A DNA stretch of 64,000 bases from Litchfieldella xinjiangensis (GCF_000759345.1 NZ_JPZL01000004.1:62001-126000); one strand, 5' to 3'. Positions 33,815-43,586 are shown, counted from the stretch's first letter. Program-made: numbers and translations. The notes: generated from the letters alone by a model not told the origin.

Positions 33815-34966
33815 ATGACCAGCAGTGTCATGGTAGTGGTGGGCACGCGCCCCGAGGCCATCAAAATGGCCCCGCTAGTGCATGCCCTACTGGCGCAGGA
33901 GAAAATCAATCTTCATTTCTGTACCACTGGACAGCACCAGGCCATGCTGCAGCAGGTCCTTGATCTCTTCGAGCTGGAGGCCACCATCCACCTCAAAACA
34001 ATGGCGACGGGCCAGACACTCAATACGCTACTTCCCTCTCTCATTACGCAGCTGGATCGGGTCTACACAGCTGAAGAACCTGATCTGATACTGGTGCATG
34101 GCGACACCGCCACGTGCTTTGCTGCGACTCTTGCGGCCTTCCATCGAGGCTTACCCATCGCCCATGTCGAGGCTGGATTGAGAAGCGGCGATCGTCAGTT
34201 GCCGCATCCGGAGGAAGCCTATCGGCGCATGACCACCTGTTTAGCCGCACTACATTTCGCCCCTACCCAAACCGCCCGCACCAACCTGCTGAATGAAGGT
34301 GTTCCGGATAAGGCAATCAGTGTAACCGGCAATACTGTCATCGACGCTCTCCTTTGGGTACGAGACCGGCTTCCCAGCCAACGCCGGCAATTGTCTTCTT
34401 CTGATCTGGATCGCATACGATCTGAAGCCCGTGTCGTTCTGGTCACTAGCCATCGACGTGAAAATTTTGGCAAGGGGCTGCAAAACATTTGCGCTGCCAT
34501 CACACTCCTGGCACAACGCTACCCCGATATCGATTTCGTCTATCCGGTACATCTCAATCCCCGGGTTCGCGACCTTGTGCATCAGCGGCTGGCCCTCGTC
34601 CCCAATATCCATCTACTTGAACCACTCGATTACAGAAGCTTTGTCTGGCTCATGGATCGCTCGACCTTAATTCTGACCGACTCAGGCGGTATCCAGGAGG
34701 AAGCCCCAGGACTTGGCATTCCTGTCCTGGTCATGCGTGACCAGACGGAGCGACCCGAGGCCGTCGGGGCCGGGACGGTTAAGCTGGTGGGCAATGAAAC
34801 CGGGCGCATCGTGGAGGAAGTCATAGCTTTGTTGGAGTCACCTACCACCTACCAGCGAATGCAACTTGCCGGTAACCCGTACGGTGATGGTCATGCGTCG
34901 CAGCGCATCGTAAAGGAACTGCAGCAATGGTTTGATGCGAATACGGAGCCCGGCGCCCCTTCATGA
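33815..34966 (+). CDS. wecB: UDP-GlcNAc 2-epimerase (non-hydrolysing)
   Basis: A 383-residue enzyme converting UDP-GlcNAc to UDP-ManNAc. Motifs: VVGTRPEAIKMAPL (5-18), LVHGDTATCFA, HVEAGLRSGDRQLPHPEE and SGGIQEEAPGLGIP. ATG 33815 is the start fitting the fold; the in-frame ATG at 33773 adds a basic non-homologous tail. In E. coli wecB is also called nfrC because phage N4 adsorption needs it. Here it lies directly upstream of nfrB with a 4-nt ATGA overlap, so it probably supplies UDP-ManNAc to that pathway rather than to ECA. Confidence 0.92.
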   Translation: MTSSVMVVVGTRPEAIKMAPLVHALLAQEKINLHFCTTGQHQAMLQQVLDLFELEATIHLKTMATGQTLNTLLPSLITQLDRVYTAEEPDLILVHGDTATCFAATLAAFHRGLPIAHVEAGLRSGDRQLPHPEEAYRRMTTCLAALHFAPTQTARTNLLNEGVPDKAISVTGNTVIDALLWVRDRLPSQRRQLSSSDLDRIRSEARVVLVTSHRRENFGKGLQNICAAITLLAQRYPDIDFVYPVHLNPRVRDLVHQRLALVPNIHLLEPLDYRSFVWLMDRSTLILTDSGGIQEEAPGLGIPVLVMRDQTERPEAVGAGTVKLVGNETGRIVEEVIALLESPTTYQRMQLAGNPYGDGHASQRIVKELQQWFDANTEPGAPS

Positions 34967-37137
34967 GTTACTGGATGGTGGACGTTCTCGTTTACGGACT
35001 CTACGGTCTGAAATGGTTGGCGCTGGGCGTGGCTTGGATTCTTCTCGTGCTAGGCATTGATGATCTCTTCATCGATATTACTTACTGGTCGAGACGGGCA
35101 AAGCGACGGCTTGGCGTGTATCGCCGCATGAGCCGGGCTGACGAAACGCGGCTCTACGAGAAAGACGAACAGCCCTTGGCTGTCATGGTACCCGCCTGGC
35201 AGGAAACAGGGGTGATCGGTGAAATGGCCGCCCTTCTCGCAACTACGATGGATTACGAAAATTACCAGATTTTCGTCGGGACCTACCCCAATGACCCACA
35301 GACGCAAGCGGAAGTGGATGCCGTATGTCAGCAGTACGGCAATGTACACAAGGTCGTCTGCGCTCGGCCCGGGCCAACGAGTAAAGCCGACTGCCTGAAT
35401 AATGTGATCAACGCTATCCAGGCGTTCGAAGAGGCCGCCGCCATCCAATTCGCCGGAGTGGTGCTCCATGACGCCGAGGACGTCATTTCTCCCATGGAAT
35501 TACGCCTGTTCAACTACCTGCTTCCCAGCAAGGACTTAATACAGGTTCCTGTCTATCCCTTCCCCACTCGCTTGTGTAATTTCACGGCGGGCCACTACAT
35601 AGACGAGTTTTCTGAATACCATGGAAAGGATGTCGTCGTACGCGAAGCCCTGGTTGGCCAGGTCCCGAGCGCAGGCGTCGGCACATGCTTTAGCCACCGT
35701 TCCATCACCATCTTGCTCAGAGAGGGTGACGGCATCGCCTTTGATACGTGGAGTCTGACCGAAGACTACGATATCGGTTACCGTCTCAGCAACGCCGGGC
35801 TCAATTGCGTCTTCGTCAGATATTCCGTTCGCAATCCCGAGCTCTCACCGTTTCGCGAAACCCGCCGAGGGATTTCTTCGCAAGCCAGCAGTGTCATCTG
35901 CGTGCGCGAGCATTTTCCAGTGACATTGAGGGCGGTAGTGCGACAGAAAGCGCGCTGGATTACAGGCATTGTTTTCCAAGGTACCCAGAATCTGGGCTGG
36001 AGCCGGCACTGGGCACTGAACTATTTTCTCTGGCGTGATCGCCGAGGTCTTATCGCCTATCCCGTTGGCCTGTTAGCCAATGTGCTGTTTTTAGTGTTAC
36101 TAACCCTGTGGTTGGTATCGCGATATCGTCCTGACGCCTGGCACTTCGCTCCCATCCTTGAGGGGGCTGTCTTGCAATGGCTATTGATGTTAAACGGCAT
36201 TCTGCTGGCGAACCGCTTGTTTCATCGTTTTTACTTCGTGGCGATCTATTACGGGTTTATTCAAGGCCTTTTAGCCCTCCCTCGCATGATGTGGAGCAAT
36301 GTGATCAACTTTCTGGCTAATGTCCGCGCGTTTAAGATCTTCCTTACTCAAGGCGGCGACCGACGCCTGCCTTGGGATAAAACGACCCATGAGTTCCCTG
36401 TCCTCGAACAAGCGCGCAGGCAACCTATTGGCGCGGTCTTGGTGCAGATGGGCGCTATCTCAACGGCAGAGCTGGATGCAGTACTGGAAGAGCCGCGTCG
36501 CCATCGCTTAGGTCGTGAGTTACTAGCTAGAGGACTGATCAACAGCACGCAATTGGCCCAAGCCCTAGCTCAACAGGCTCAGATGCAATGGGCCACGCTG
36601 GATCCTTTCAAACTTGCTCGCTCAGCCATCGATGCCTTGCCCCGTACACTCGCCTTGCGCTACTCCGTACTGCCCATAGCCAAGGAAAGGGACACGCTCG
36701 TTATCGCGAGCGAAAGTGCCATCAGCAGGATCGCCTTAGGGGCCATGGGGCGCCAGCTCAAATGCCCTGTCGTCTGCCGTATTGTTCCCCAAGGGCGCGT
36801 CACCATCGGGTTGCGCTTTTGGTATATCGATCGGAATACGTTGAATGGTGAGTCGCGTGACGTGCTGGACTACCTGAGGCATAGCACGGACGAGGCTGAG
36901 CGCGAAGCGGTTTATCGCCATCAGATATTACTTGGCGACTTGATTCAGGAGCTCGGTTTGATTTCAGCGACCGTATTTGGCCAAGCGCTCATCGACTTCA
37001 GACCCACAGAGCAGTCACTTGGCGATTACCTCATTGACCGGGGCTTAATCAGCCATGAGCTGCTGGCTCACGCCCTAAAAACACAGCGGGCGGAGCAGCA
37101 AGCCGCCCTTCGCGCCGTCAGGGAACATCATTCATGA
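34963..37137 (+). CDS. nfrB: NfrB-like c-di-GMP-responsive glycosyltransferase
   Basis: A 724-residue inner-membrane polysaccharide synthase. N-terminal helix 1-35, then a GT2 domain with VMVPAWQETGVIGEM, LHDAEDVISPMELRL (D-x-D-like), TEDYDIGYRL and RQKARWITG (QxxRW), then several helices (about 365-475). The C-terminus carries two MshEN modules, the c-di-GMP-binding fold: RLGRELLARGLINSTQLAQA (about residue 510) and SLGDYLIDRGLISHELLAHA (about 685). Length matches E. coli NfrB (about 745 aa). It would polymerise ManNAc from UDP-ManNAc when c-di-GMP is high. Overlaps both neighbours by 4 nt. Confidence 0.9.
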   Translation: MSYWMVDVLVYGLYGLKWLALGVAWILLVLGIDDLFIDITYWSRRAKRRLGVYRRMSRADETRLYEKDEQPLAVMVPAWQETGVIGEMAALLATTMDYENYQIFVGTYPNDPQTQAEVDAVCQQYGNVHKVVCARPGPTSKADCLNNVINAIQAFEEAAAIQFAGVVLHDAEDVISPMELRLFNYLLPSKDLIQVPVYPFPTRLCNFTAGHYIDEFSEYHGKDVVVREALVGQVPSAGVGTCFSHRSITILLREGDGIAFDTWSLTEDYDIGYRLSNAGLNCVFVRYSVRNPELSPFRETRRGISSQASSVICVREHFPVTLRAVVRQKARWITGIVFQGTQNLGWSRHWALNYFLWRDRRGLIAYPVGLLANVLFLVLLTLWLVSRYRPDAWHFAPILEGAVLQWLLMLNGILLANRLFHRFYFVAIYYGFIQGLLALPRMMWSNVINFLANVRAFKIFLTQGGDRRLPWDKTTHEFPVLEQARRQPIGAVLVQMGAISTAELDAVLEEPRRHRLGRELLARGLINSTQLAQALAQQAQMQWATLDPFKLARSAIDALPRTLALRYSVLPIAKERDTLVIASESAISRIALGAMGRQLKCPVVCRIVPQGRVTIGLRFWYIDRNTLNGESRDVLDYLRHSTDEAEREAVYRHQILLGDLIQELGLISATVFGQALIDFRPTEQSLGDYLIDRGLISHELLAHALKTQRAEQQAALRAVREHHS

Positions 37138-40100
37138 TCCATGCTCGGCGCAGCCACCTTATGGCCATCATGATTACAGCGATGGGGGTTGCCTGGCCGG
37201 GTGGTCCCGGCAGGGCCGAGCCGCTCAGCGAATTTGAACATTTTCAGAGCTATCCCTACTTGGATATGGGGTATCGCCAGGCTCAGGAAAACAACTGGTC
37301 CAAAGTCGAACGCCTGATGAGACATCTGCTTGAGCATGTCCCAGGCCATAGTGAGGCCCGCGAGTTATTGGCTCAATCGCTGATGCACCAATCACAATTT
37401 GCCGCGGCAGAAGCAGAGCTGTTGCGTCTAGATGGGCCTGAAGTCCAAACGAGGCTGATGGAGCTCAGGTTGGCTTGGATCGAGCATGACCCGAACATAA
37501 CCTCGCATGTCGAAGCTTGGCTGGAATCTCTCCAGGGAGCGCAGCGAGAACGCCTTTGGGTTGCGCATAGCCAGACACTGGCCCAACAGAGCGGAGAAGA
37601 AGCCGCGCTGGACTGGCTACAGGCTATCCCTAGCAGAAATGACGACATCGCCCTTAGACGCAGGCGGGCCATTCTTGCCGAAGCCACCAACCGCTGGGGC
37701 GTCGTTCAAGAACAACTCGCTCCCCTAAGGCAAAGCGATCAGCTGCTAGGCGAGGATTGGCGGCGTCTCGCGCTGGCCCACATCATGCTCGACGATAATA
37801 GAGCGCTTGAAGCGCTACTCGGTGAATCGCCTAACCATGAGACCACTGAAGCGATCCTATCCAGTGCCAGTGACCGTGCCATCGCCACAGGGAAGCCGGC
37901 CCAGGCAAAAAACTGGCTGTTACGTCTCAGAGACACCGCTTCTCTTAGTAGTGGTCAGCAGGATCAGCTTCTTGAGCTCGCCATGAAGACTGACGATACC
38001 TCCTTGGTTATCGCGTTGGGGCAGGACATGAGCATGGGCTGCTTGGCAATTACGTATTGGCTCGCCGAGCATGCCACAGCATTGGCTAGTGAATATTTGA
38101 GTAGGTGCAATCCCGCCAAGGATCCTCAACGGTGGCTGGTTCTCGCCCAACAGCTCGACGCCGAAGCGCTCTTGGCAAACACGGCGTTGCCGCCCCGCTG
38201 GGAAGAGCGCCGTATCGAGATAGTGACTCAGCTCTGGCAACACCAAAACCAAACCCCTCAAGCCTTGTCTTGGTTGACACAGCAGCCCCAGACAGCGGCT
38301 ATAGCTCGTCGCCGGGGGCAACTTCTCCAGGCTATGGAGCGCGAAGGCGACGCAGCGGACCTCTGGCATCGACACTATCAGCAAACCGGGGATGTCACAT
38401 CGCTTGATCAGGCAACCTATCTCTACCTTGCCAATGGGGAGCGAGAACGCGCGCTCAAGCTACTGGAGACAGCCTTTATACGGGTTGCCGATCAGTTGCC
38501 TGTCAGCGTCCTTGATCGGCTGGCAAGTCTTTATGCCCAAGAGGATGTAAGCACCATTCACCCCTACGCCGTCGAACTACTAAGTAACGTCAGCGGTGAG
38601 GTGCACGACATGCTCCTTTTACGCCTGGCCAATGATGGCCATTGTGAAGCAGTCACTCGGCACACCGGTAATTCGTCACGACGAGCTGCGCAGTGGCGCG
38701 CCTTGGGGACATGCGCCATGCCGGACCGGCCCGGAGCGGCAGTCGTCTATTATCAGCAAGCCGTGGCAGAGGGAGACGACAATGGTGCAACCCCCCTTGC
38801 GTTTGCCCAGCTTGCCGCTGGCGACCCGGCAAGCGCCTATCACTATTGGAGATCACAGCCTATTGAGACGATGTCCAATGCGGTTCGTCTAGCTGCGGCC
38901 AGAAGTGCATTGGGCACCGGTCAGCACGACGTTGCCGCCCATTATTGGTCATTAGCAGATCACAAAAATGCAGATGACTGGCAGCTGGGTGCTGAGATTG
39001 CTCGCGCACAGCATCGCCCACAGGATGCCCTGCAACGGCAACGACACGCGCTTCAGCGAGACCCTTCAGCCGAACGGTATTACGCGGCCAGCAGCCTCGC
39101 GCAAGATCTGGGGATGAGTGCCCTTTCACTCGATTGGCTAGCCCAAGCGGCCGAGCTTGCCCCCGATGTCCCACGGTACCGGGCCGATTATGCCTTTCGC
39201 CTGTCGGGAAGTGATAAACGCGAACAACGGCGTAAGGCCAAGCGGCTACTTGAGCAGAGTATTCATGATTACCGCGAGGATTTTCGCCTTGCCGAGTCCT
39301 TGGCCCTACGTTATGCCGAATTCGGAGACAGTGCTGCCTCCCGCCACCAACTGCGTCGTGCCATCGAGCTCGAACAGACTCCACTTGCCATCGAAGGCGA
39401 ATCTGCACGGGACCTGGCTCAGCGCCGCTATCGCCAACGACGTATGCATGAAACCTTGTCGCGCCGGGATACCTTTACCTTCAGCAGTACCTGGTCAGCC
39501 GCTGGCACGGACTCAGCCAGTACCCCTGCCCTTGGCGGCGATCAAAATACCCAGATCGCTCAGTGGGATCATGCGATAGGAGACGAGCCCTTAGAGAACG
39601 GACGACAATTAGCGATTTATGGACGTGCAGTCCTGGATAGCAACCGTCGTTCTCATTATGGCCAATCGCGGGGCTTAGGCATTGGCATTCGTGCCAAGCC
39701 GGTTTCCCAGCTCAATCTTAACCTGTATGGAGAAGTCTACGCAGAAAGCAGTGGTCATGAGGGGCTGACATTAGGTGCTCTATCGGAGCCACTCGAAAGC
39801 GGCTCACGAGAGACAGGCGATGCACGTGCTACGAGTGAAGACATCGACCTGCTGCTGAGAGCCTCAGCATCGTTTTTCGATCAAGGCGATTACCGTAACG
39901 ATTGGCGTATCGACGAGACTCACTGGAGCGAGCGCCAGCTCTACCTGGATACCGCCTGGTGGTTACGTCGGGGGATACGGCACGGCATTGCTCGCTACCG
40001 CCAAGGCCACGCCTACAAGCTTCCAACGCAAGGACCGCAAACCCTGATGCCCTATGCCATGCTGCAGTTCACCACCCAGCATACAGATGGTTGGCAGCAG

Positions 40101-40268
40101 GACACGCGTGCGGGACTGGGCATGCGTTTCCAGCATTGGTTCGATGCGGATCGACACAACGCCTATCGCGGCAACCTCAGCTTGCGTGTTGAGTATCAGC
40201 ATGCGCTGGGTGGTGCCCTCTACGCGCGCGACGATGGCTGGCTAATGGGGATCGAGGTGCGGTATTGA
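37134..40268 (+). CDS. nfrA: NfrA-like outer-membrane polysaccharide exporter / N4 receptor
   Basis: A 1044-residue exported protein. A signal peptide (about 1-24, ending near GRA-EP) is followed by a long array of TPR-like helices in the periplasm (about 35-770; for example QAQENNWSKVERLMRHLLEH). The last about 250 residues are the NfrA_C beta-barrel, ending in an aromatic strand GIEVRY. E. coli NfrA (about 990 aa) exports the NGR glycan and is the receptor of phage N4; here the same role is inferred. The gene overlaps nfrB and the DUF4434 gene by 4 nt each. Confidence 0.87.
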   Translation: MIHARRSHLMAIMITAMGVAWPGGPGRAEPLSEFEHFQSYPYLDMGYRQAQENNWSKVERLMRHLLEHVPGHSEARELLAQSLMHQSQFAAAEAELLRLDGPEVQTRLMELRLAWIEHDPNITSHVEAWLESLQGAQRERLWVAHSQTLAQQSGEEAALDWLQAIPSRNDDIALRRRRAILAEATNRWGVVQEQLAPLRQSDQLLGEDWRRLALAHIMLDDNRALEALLGESPNHETTEAILSSASDRAIATGKPAQAKNWLLRLRDTASLSSGQQDQLLELAMKTDDTSLVIALGQDMSMGCLAITYWLAEHATALASEYLSRCNPAKDPQRWLVLAQQLDAEALLANTALPPRWEERRIEIVTQLWQHQNQTPQALSWLTQQPQTAAIARRRGQLLQAMEREGDAADLWHRHYQQTGDVTSLDQATYLYLANGERERALKLLETAFIRVADQLPVSVLDRLASLYAQEDVSTIHPYAVELLSNVSGEVHDMLLLRLANDGHCEAVTRHTGNSSRRAAQWRALGTCAMPDRPGAAVVYYQQAVAEGDDNGATPLAFAQLAAGDPASAYHYWRSQPIETMSNAVRLAAARSALGTGQHDVAAHYWSLADHKNADDWQLGAEIARAQHRPQDALQRQRHALQRDPSAERYYAASSLAQDLGMSALSLDWLAQAAELAPDVPRYRADYAFRLSGSDKREQRRKAKRLLEQSIHDYREDFRLAESLALRYAEFGDSAASRHQLRRAIELEQTPLAIEGESARDLAQRRYRQRRMHETLSRRDTFTFSSTWSAAGTDSASTPALGGDQNTQIAQWDHAIGDEPLENGRQLAIYGRAVLDSNRRSHYGQSRGLGIGIRAKPVSQLNLNLYGEVYAESSGHEGLTLGALSEPLESGSRETGDARATSEDIDLLLRASASFFDQGDYRNDWRIDETHWSERQLYLDTAWWLRRGIRHGIARYRQGHAYKLPTQGPQTLMPYAMLQFTTQHTDGWQQDTRAGLGMRFQHWFDADRHNAYRGNLSLRVEYQHALGGALYARDDGWLMGIEVRY

Positions 40269-41101
40269 TGACTAAGCTACTGATGGCCCTTGTGCTTATG
40301 ATGTGTTCATTGACTAGCAACGCTGATGGAAGGTTGTTTTATCAGCCGCAGAGTGCCGATGCGGCCTTGAATGCGATGCAGTGGCGTGACATCTGGCAAC
40401 AGAGCAGGACCAACGGTGTCCATACCCTCATCGTGCAATGGACGCGTTATGGCGAAGAGAACTTTGGAGGGGAAACGGGCTGGTTAGCCTCAGCCTTGCG
40501 CGAAGCGGAGCGTCAAGGAATACAACTGATCCTGGGGCTTTCGTTCGATCCTGCTTACTATCTCTCTTTGCCTGATAACCATCGTTTCGCTACCTACTGG
40601 CACCAGCAACTGGGCCTCGCTCTGCAGCAGCAAGAACAGGTGTCCGAAGCCTGGCAGCTTGATCCCGTGGGTTGGTACCTGCCCTATGAACTGGACGATA
40701 ATATTTTTCGTGACAGTACGACACGAGAGGAACTACAAAACCAATTAGAGGGATTTATCACCCGACTCGATCAACCTCTACATATGAGTGCATTTACCGG
40801 AGGGCTATTATCGCCTGCTGTCTATGCCGAATGGCTACTAACGCTGGATGAGGCCGGGATCAATCTATGGTGGCAAGATGGGCGCGGAACAGCGGCATTG
40901 GAGCCTGTAGTCCGTCAAGCTTATGAAGCAGCACTTGATTGCCGGATCGGCATCATACGCGAGGCATTTAGGCAAACCAGCGGGGCGGATACCATGTTTC
41001 AGGCTGATCCCACTACTCCACTGAAGCCCGATGCCTGCCATGAAACGGCCGTTTTTTCGCTGCGCTATCGGCCTTGGGCGGCAAGCCTACATAATAAATA
41101 A
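40265..41101 (+). CDS. DUF4434-like exported glycoside-hydrolase-fold protein
   Basis: A 278-residue exported protein with a short signal peptide (about 1-20, SNADG). It looks like the TIM-barrel DUF4434 family: VHTLIVQWTRYGEENFGGE near residue 50, LILGLSFDPAYY near 92, VGWYLPYELDDNIF near 137 and LWWQDGRG near 200, giving acidic residues placed like a retaining glycosidase. E. coli ybcH, next to nfrAB, is my suggested counterpart. A role in trimming or releasing the polymer is inferred. Last gene of the operon. Confidence 0.75.
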   Translation: MMTKLLMALVLMMCSLTSNADGRLFYQPQSADAALNAMQWRDIWQQSRTNGVHTLIVQWTRYGEENFGGETGWLASALREAERQGIQLILGLSFDPAYYLSLPDNHRFATYWHQQLGLALQQQEQVSEAWQLDPVGWYLPYELDDNIFRDSTTREELQNQLEGFITRLDQPLHMSAFTGGLLSPAVYAEWLLTLDEAGINLWWQDGRGTAALEPVVRQAYEAALDCRIGIIREAFRQTSGADTMFQADPTTPLKPDACHETAVFSLRYRPWAASLHNK

Positions 41102-41814
41102 AAGCCACCTTATAGGGTATGCGATAGCAATGATATGCAAAGCTGGCACGTTATTATAATGTTGAATAAATTAAATAGGCTGAGCACAAAGACAACAGAT
41201 CGGCTTGAGGGACTACCGGGGCGGAGCCGCCCAAGCCACTTTTCAACGCGTCAACTTAACTCGCAGACACCTGTTTACAAAGGGATAAAAACCCTTACGC
41301 CGCACTGTACAACAATATTTCCATTCTTTCCTCTTCAATCAACTCTAATGAGGAACATTTAATAATCAGTGAAATCTAATGTCTCGCCGTTAAGCAAACT
41401 AATTTCGCCGTTTCTAACGACCACTTACTGGTGACAAAATGTCCGCGTAGAACACACAAGAGGTGGATATCGGTACTTGATCGTGATCCCAAGCATACTT
41501 GCGGCTTGGGATTTATTTTACCCAAAAGATCACCCCCTCTCAAAATAGCCCATTATGTTAACGATTGTTATTTCAATTATTAATTAGGCTAGCGCTAGCT
41601 CAGGAGTCGGTAAAATCATTACACCTGTTAAATTACTAGCCAGCAACTGTGATTTCGCCACGCCGTGAACCTCGAACGAAGTACTGACTACGCTCTATAA
41701 TAATTAAAGCTCCTTAAATGCACTAGCGCGGCGTAAAACATGTGCAATTAAAATTAATTAATAAGAGAAAAAACCATTTTCCTCACCGCCTTCTGATATT
41801 AATATTCCACGCTT
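41102..41814. other. AT-rich intergenic stretch
   Basis: About 700 bp with low GC and no supported gene; a 75-codon frame at 41135-41362 lacks protein-like composition. The only clear element is the terminator at 41486-41520. Composition differs sharply from the nfr operon, suggesting imported or decaying DNA. Confidence 0.5.
41486..41520 (+). terminator. Rho-independent terminator
   Basis: ATCCCAAG and CTTGGGAT form a perfect 8-bp stem around 11 nt, followed by TTATTTTA. It lies 385 bp after the DUF4434 stop and may end the nfr transcript or that of a lost gene. Confidence 0.65.
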
Positions 41815-41955
41815 TCATGAGTATATAGACGTAACCCACAGCAACCCCTCTGCGCCCATAAAACACCAAGCAGCAATACTGCCCTTATGTTTATTCTGGA
41901 GATAAGTTCCAATAAGAAACAAAACCACTCCGACAGCCAATGACAGTAGTTTCAT
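41815..41955 (-). CDS. 46-residue membrane protein
   Basis: A minus-strand ORF from ATG 41955 to TGA 41815. It begins MKLLSLAVGVVLFLIGTYLQ, a membrane helix, followed by a short basic turn (NKHKG) and a second hydrophobic stretch with AAWCFMGAEGLLWV. AGGA lies 9 nt before the start. The two-helix pattern with a positively charged loop looks like a genuine small inner-membrane protein. No family recognised. The pseudogene at 42119-42541 is upstream on the same strand. Confidence 0.5.
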   Translation of the reverse strand: MKLLSLAVGVVLFLIGTYLQNKHKGSIAAWCFMGAEGLLWVTSIYS

Positions 41956-42118
41956 CGTGAGTGAATCCTAAACTTAAATGGTTTGCGCAAGGTGCTGACG
42001 CCGGTTACTTATTTTACGACAGCATAGCAGCAAGAACAACAAGTAGAGACAGCGGTTAAATATAAGAACTTATTAACAAACCCGAAGGAGAAAGATAAAT
42101 CTTGATCGAACCTATCTG

Positions 42119-42541
42119 TCATGAGCATTTACCGCATGACGTTGTGTACGCATCGCCATAATTTATCGACACCTTTCTTCCACAGACCGCACAGCTGCCT
42201 TTATGACCGGCATGAGCAGCCTGCTTATATTCTTTTAAGCTTATACCATCAAATTTGTTCTTACCTGCTAAAGGAGCATCTCTTTTATTTGTTTTTTCTA
42301 CATATACCCGCGTCGTCTCCGAAATCACCCTATTTATTTAAGACTCGTCTCTCATGGCCTGAACACGCAAACGAAGATAAGTTGCTTCAGCTTTATCCTT
42401 ATCTCCTCCGGACTGGCTTAGAGCCTTTGCCCATATTCCGTCTCTCCGATCACCTTGTTCTAGCTCTATAAGAGCCTTCTCAAACAGTTTCTCTTCGTCT
42501 ACCCGTGCCGCGGCAGCACCTAACCTGAGCTTTCTAAACAT
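42119..42541 (-). pseudogene. Zinc-ribbon protein interrupted by an in-frame stop
   Basis: Two minus-strand frames are in the same register and separated only by TAA (42338-42340). The first piece (from ATG 42541) has FEKALIELEQGDRRDGIWAK and GGDKDKAEATYLRLRVQAM, a motif seen in small TPR-like zinc-ribbon proteins. The second ends CAVCGRK...TSCGKC, two C-x2-C knuckles. The frame is also open upstream of ATG 42541 to about 42627 with sensible residues (FSEVASWPLTFIDIEK) but no start codon, suggesting 5' truncation. A decayed gene is most likely; two separate small proteins are the alternative. Confidence 0.55.
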
Positions 42542-42627
42542 AGCTGGAAGCTTCTCAATATCTATAAATGTTAATGGCCAACTAGCAACCTCCGAGAACC
42601 TCAGATGCGTTTCCGCGATTCCATTCC

Positions 42628-42917
42628 TCTAGTCGCTACCTACATAAGTATAGAATACCAAACCACCCTCAGGCCAGAAGCGTAGCCTAACAGTAGATTC
42701 TTGGAATAGATCTTTGTCAGGGCGAGACACATGGCAGCAAACAAAGGATAGAAGGAAGCGACAAGGCAAGGTCAGTAAAGCGTAATGAGAACTACGGTAA
42801 CTAGCAGGTGGATAGACGTCAATCGCGCGACCTGGCCAAGAGCGTGAAGGTGAGATGAGGTAGCAACATCTATTGTGGTATGCTAATGGACAACATAACC
42901 TGAACAAGAGTAAAGCG
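42628..42917. other. Intergenic region before the YiiX-like gene
   Basis: About 290 bp with no supported gene. A possible -10 TATGCT lies at 42880-42885, about 35 bp before the YiiX-like start. Nothing else was seen. Confidence 0.35.
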
Positions 42918-43499
42918 ATGCAGGCGCTTGAACTAGGGATAGCACAACTCAAAAGTGGCGATTTGATCTTCTTTGCAGGCTCGGGGCGGCGTAGTGCGCT
43001 GATCAAGCGATTCACCCGGAGTAAGTGGTCACATATCGGCATGGTACTGCATCTTGATGCTTTCCCATATCCTTTATTGTTCGAGTCGACAGCGCAAGCC
43101 GGAGCTGTGGATATTGAGCGTAGGGAGATCGTCAGTGGAGTTCAGATCGTTCCGCTGAAGCAACGTATAGCAGCCTACCCTGGCGAGGTGGCGGTACGCT
43201 CCCTTGACCAGCCTCCCAGCGCACAGCGCTATGCAGCGCTCCTCTCACTACGTGAGGAATTGCGCGGCCGTCCCTATGAGCGCTGCTCCAAGCAACTGTT
43301 CCGTTCCGCCTACGACGGCCCGATAGGGACCAATCGTTGTGATCTTTCCAGTATCTTCTGCAGTGAACTCGTTGCGTTGGCTTACCAGCGGATGGGCTAC
43401 CTTGGTGAAGAGTATCCTCCCAATGAGTATACCCCTCATGACTTTTCCGAGGCGGGTGGACTGGTGCTGAAAGAGGGGCCCTTTCCAACGAAGTTTTGA
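42918..43499 (+). CDS. YiiX/YebB-like NlpC/P60-superfamily hydrolase
   Basis: A 193-residue circularly permuted papain-fold protein. The first motif LKSGDLIFFAGSGR leads to the catalytic histidine H39 in WSHIGMVL; the nucleophile C148 is in IFCSELVALAY. Such proteins cleave amide, ester or thioester bonds of lipids or peptides. No signal peptide is present, so it is cytosolic. ATG 42918 is the start that keeps the fold; the earlier ATG 42873 adds a polar tail. It stands alone and is followed by a strong terminator. Confidence 0.75.
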   Translation: MQALELGIAQLKSGDLIFFAGSGRRSALIKRFTRSKWSHIGMVLHLDAFPYPLLFESTAQAGAVDIERREIVSGVQIVPLKQRIAAYPGEVAVRSLDQPPSAQRYAALLSLREELRGRPYERCSKQLFRSAYDGPIGTNRCDLSSIFCSELVALAYQRMGYLGEEYPPNEYTPHDFSEAGGLVLKEGPFPTKF

Positions 43500-43586
43500 T
43501 CAAAGCGACAGTGAGTAAGCCCGTGGCATAAGCGAGCCGACACCATCCCGCCACGCGTATTGGTTCAAACTATGAGACTTATACAA

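Noticed and set aside
42629-43042. 137-codon minus-strand frame
   Set aside because: Cys/Ser/Arg-rich shadow overlapping the start of the YiiX-like gene.
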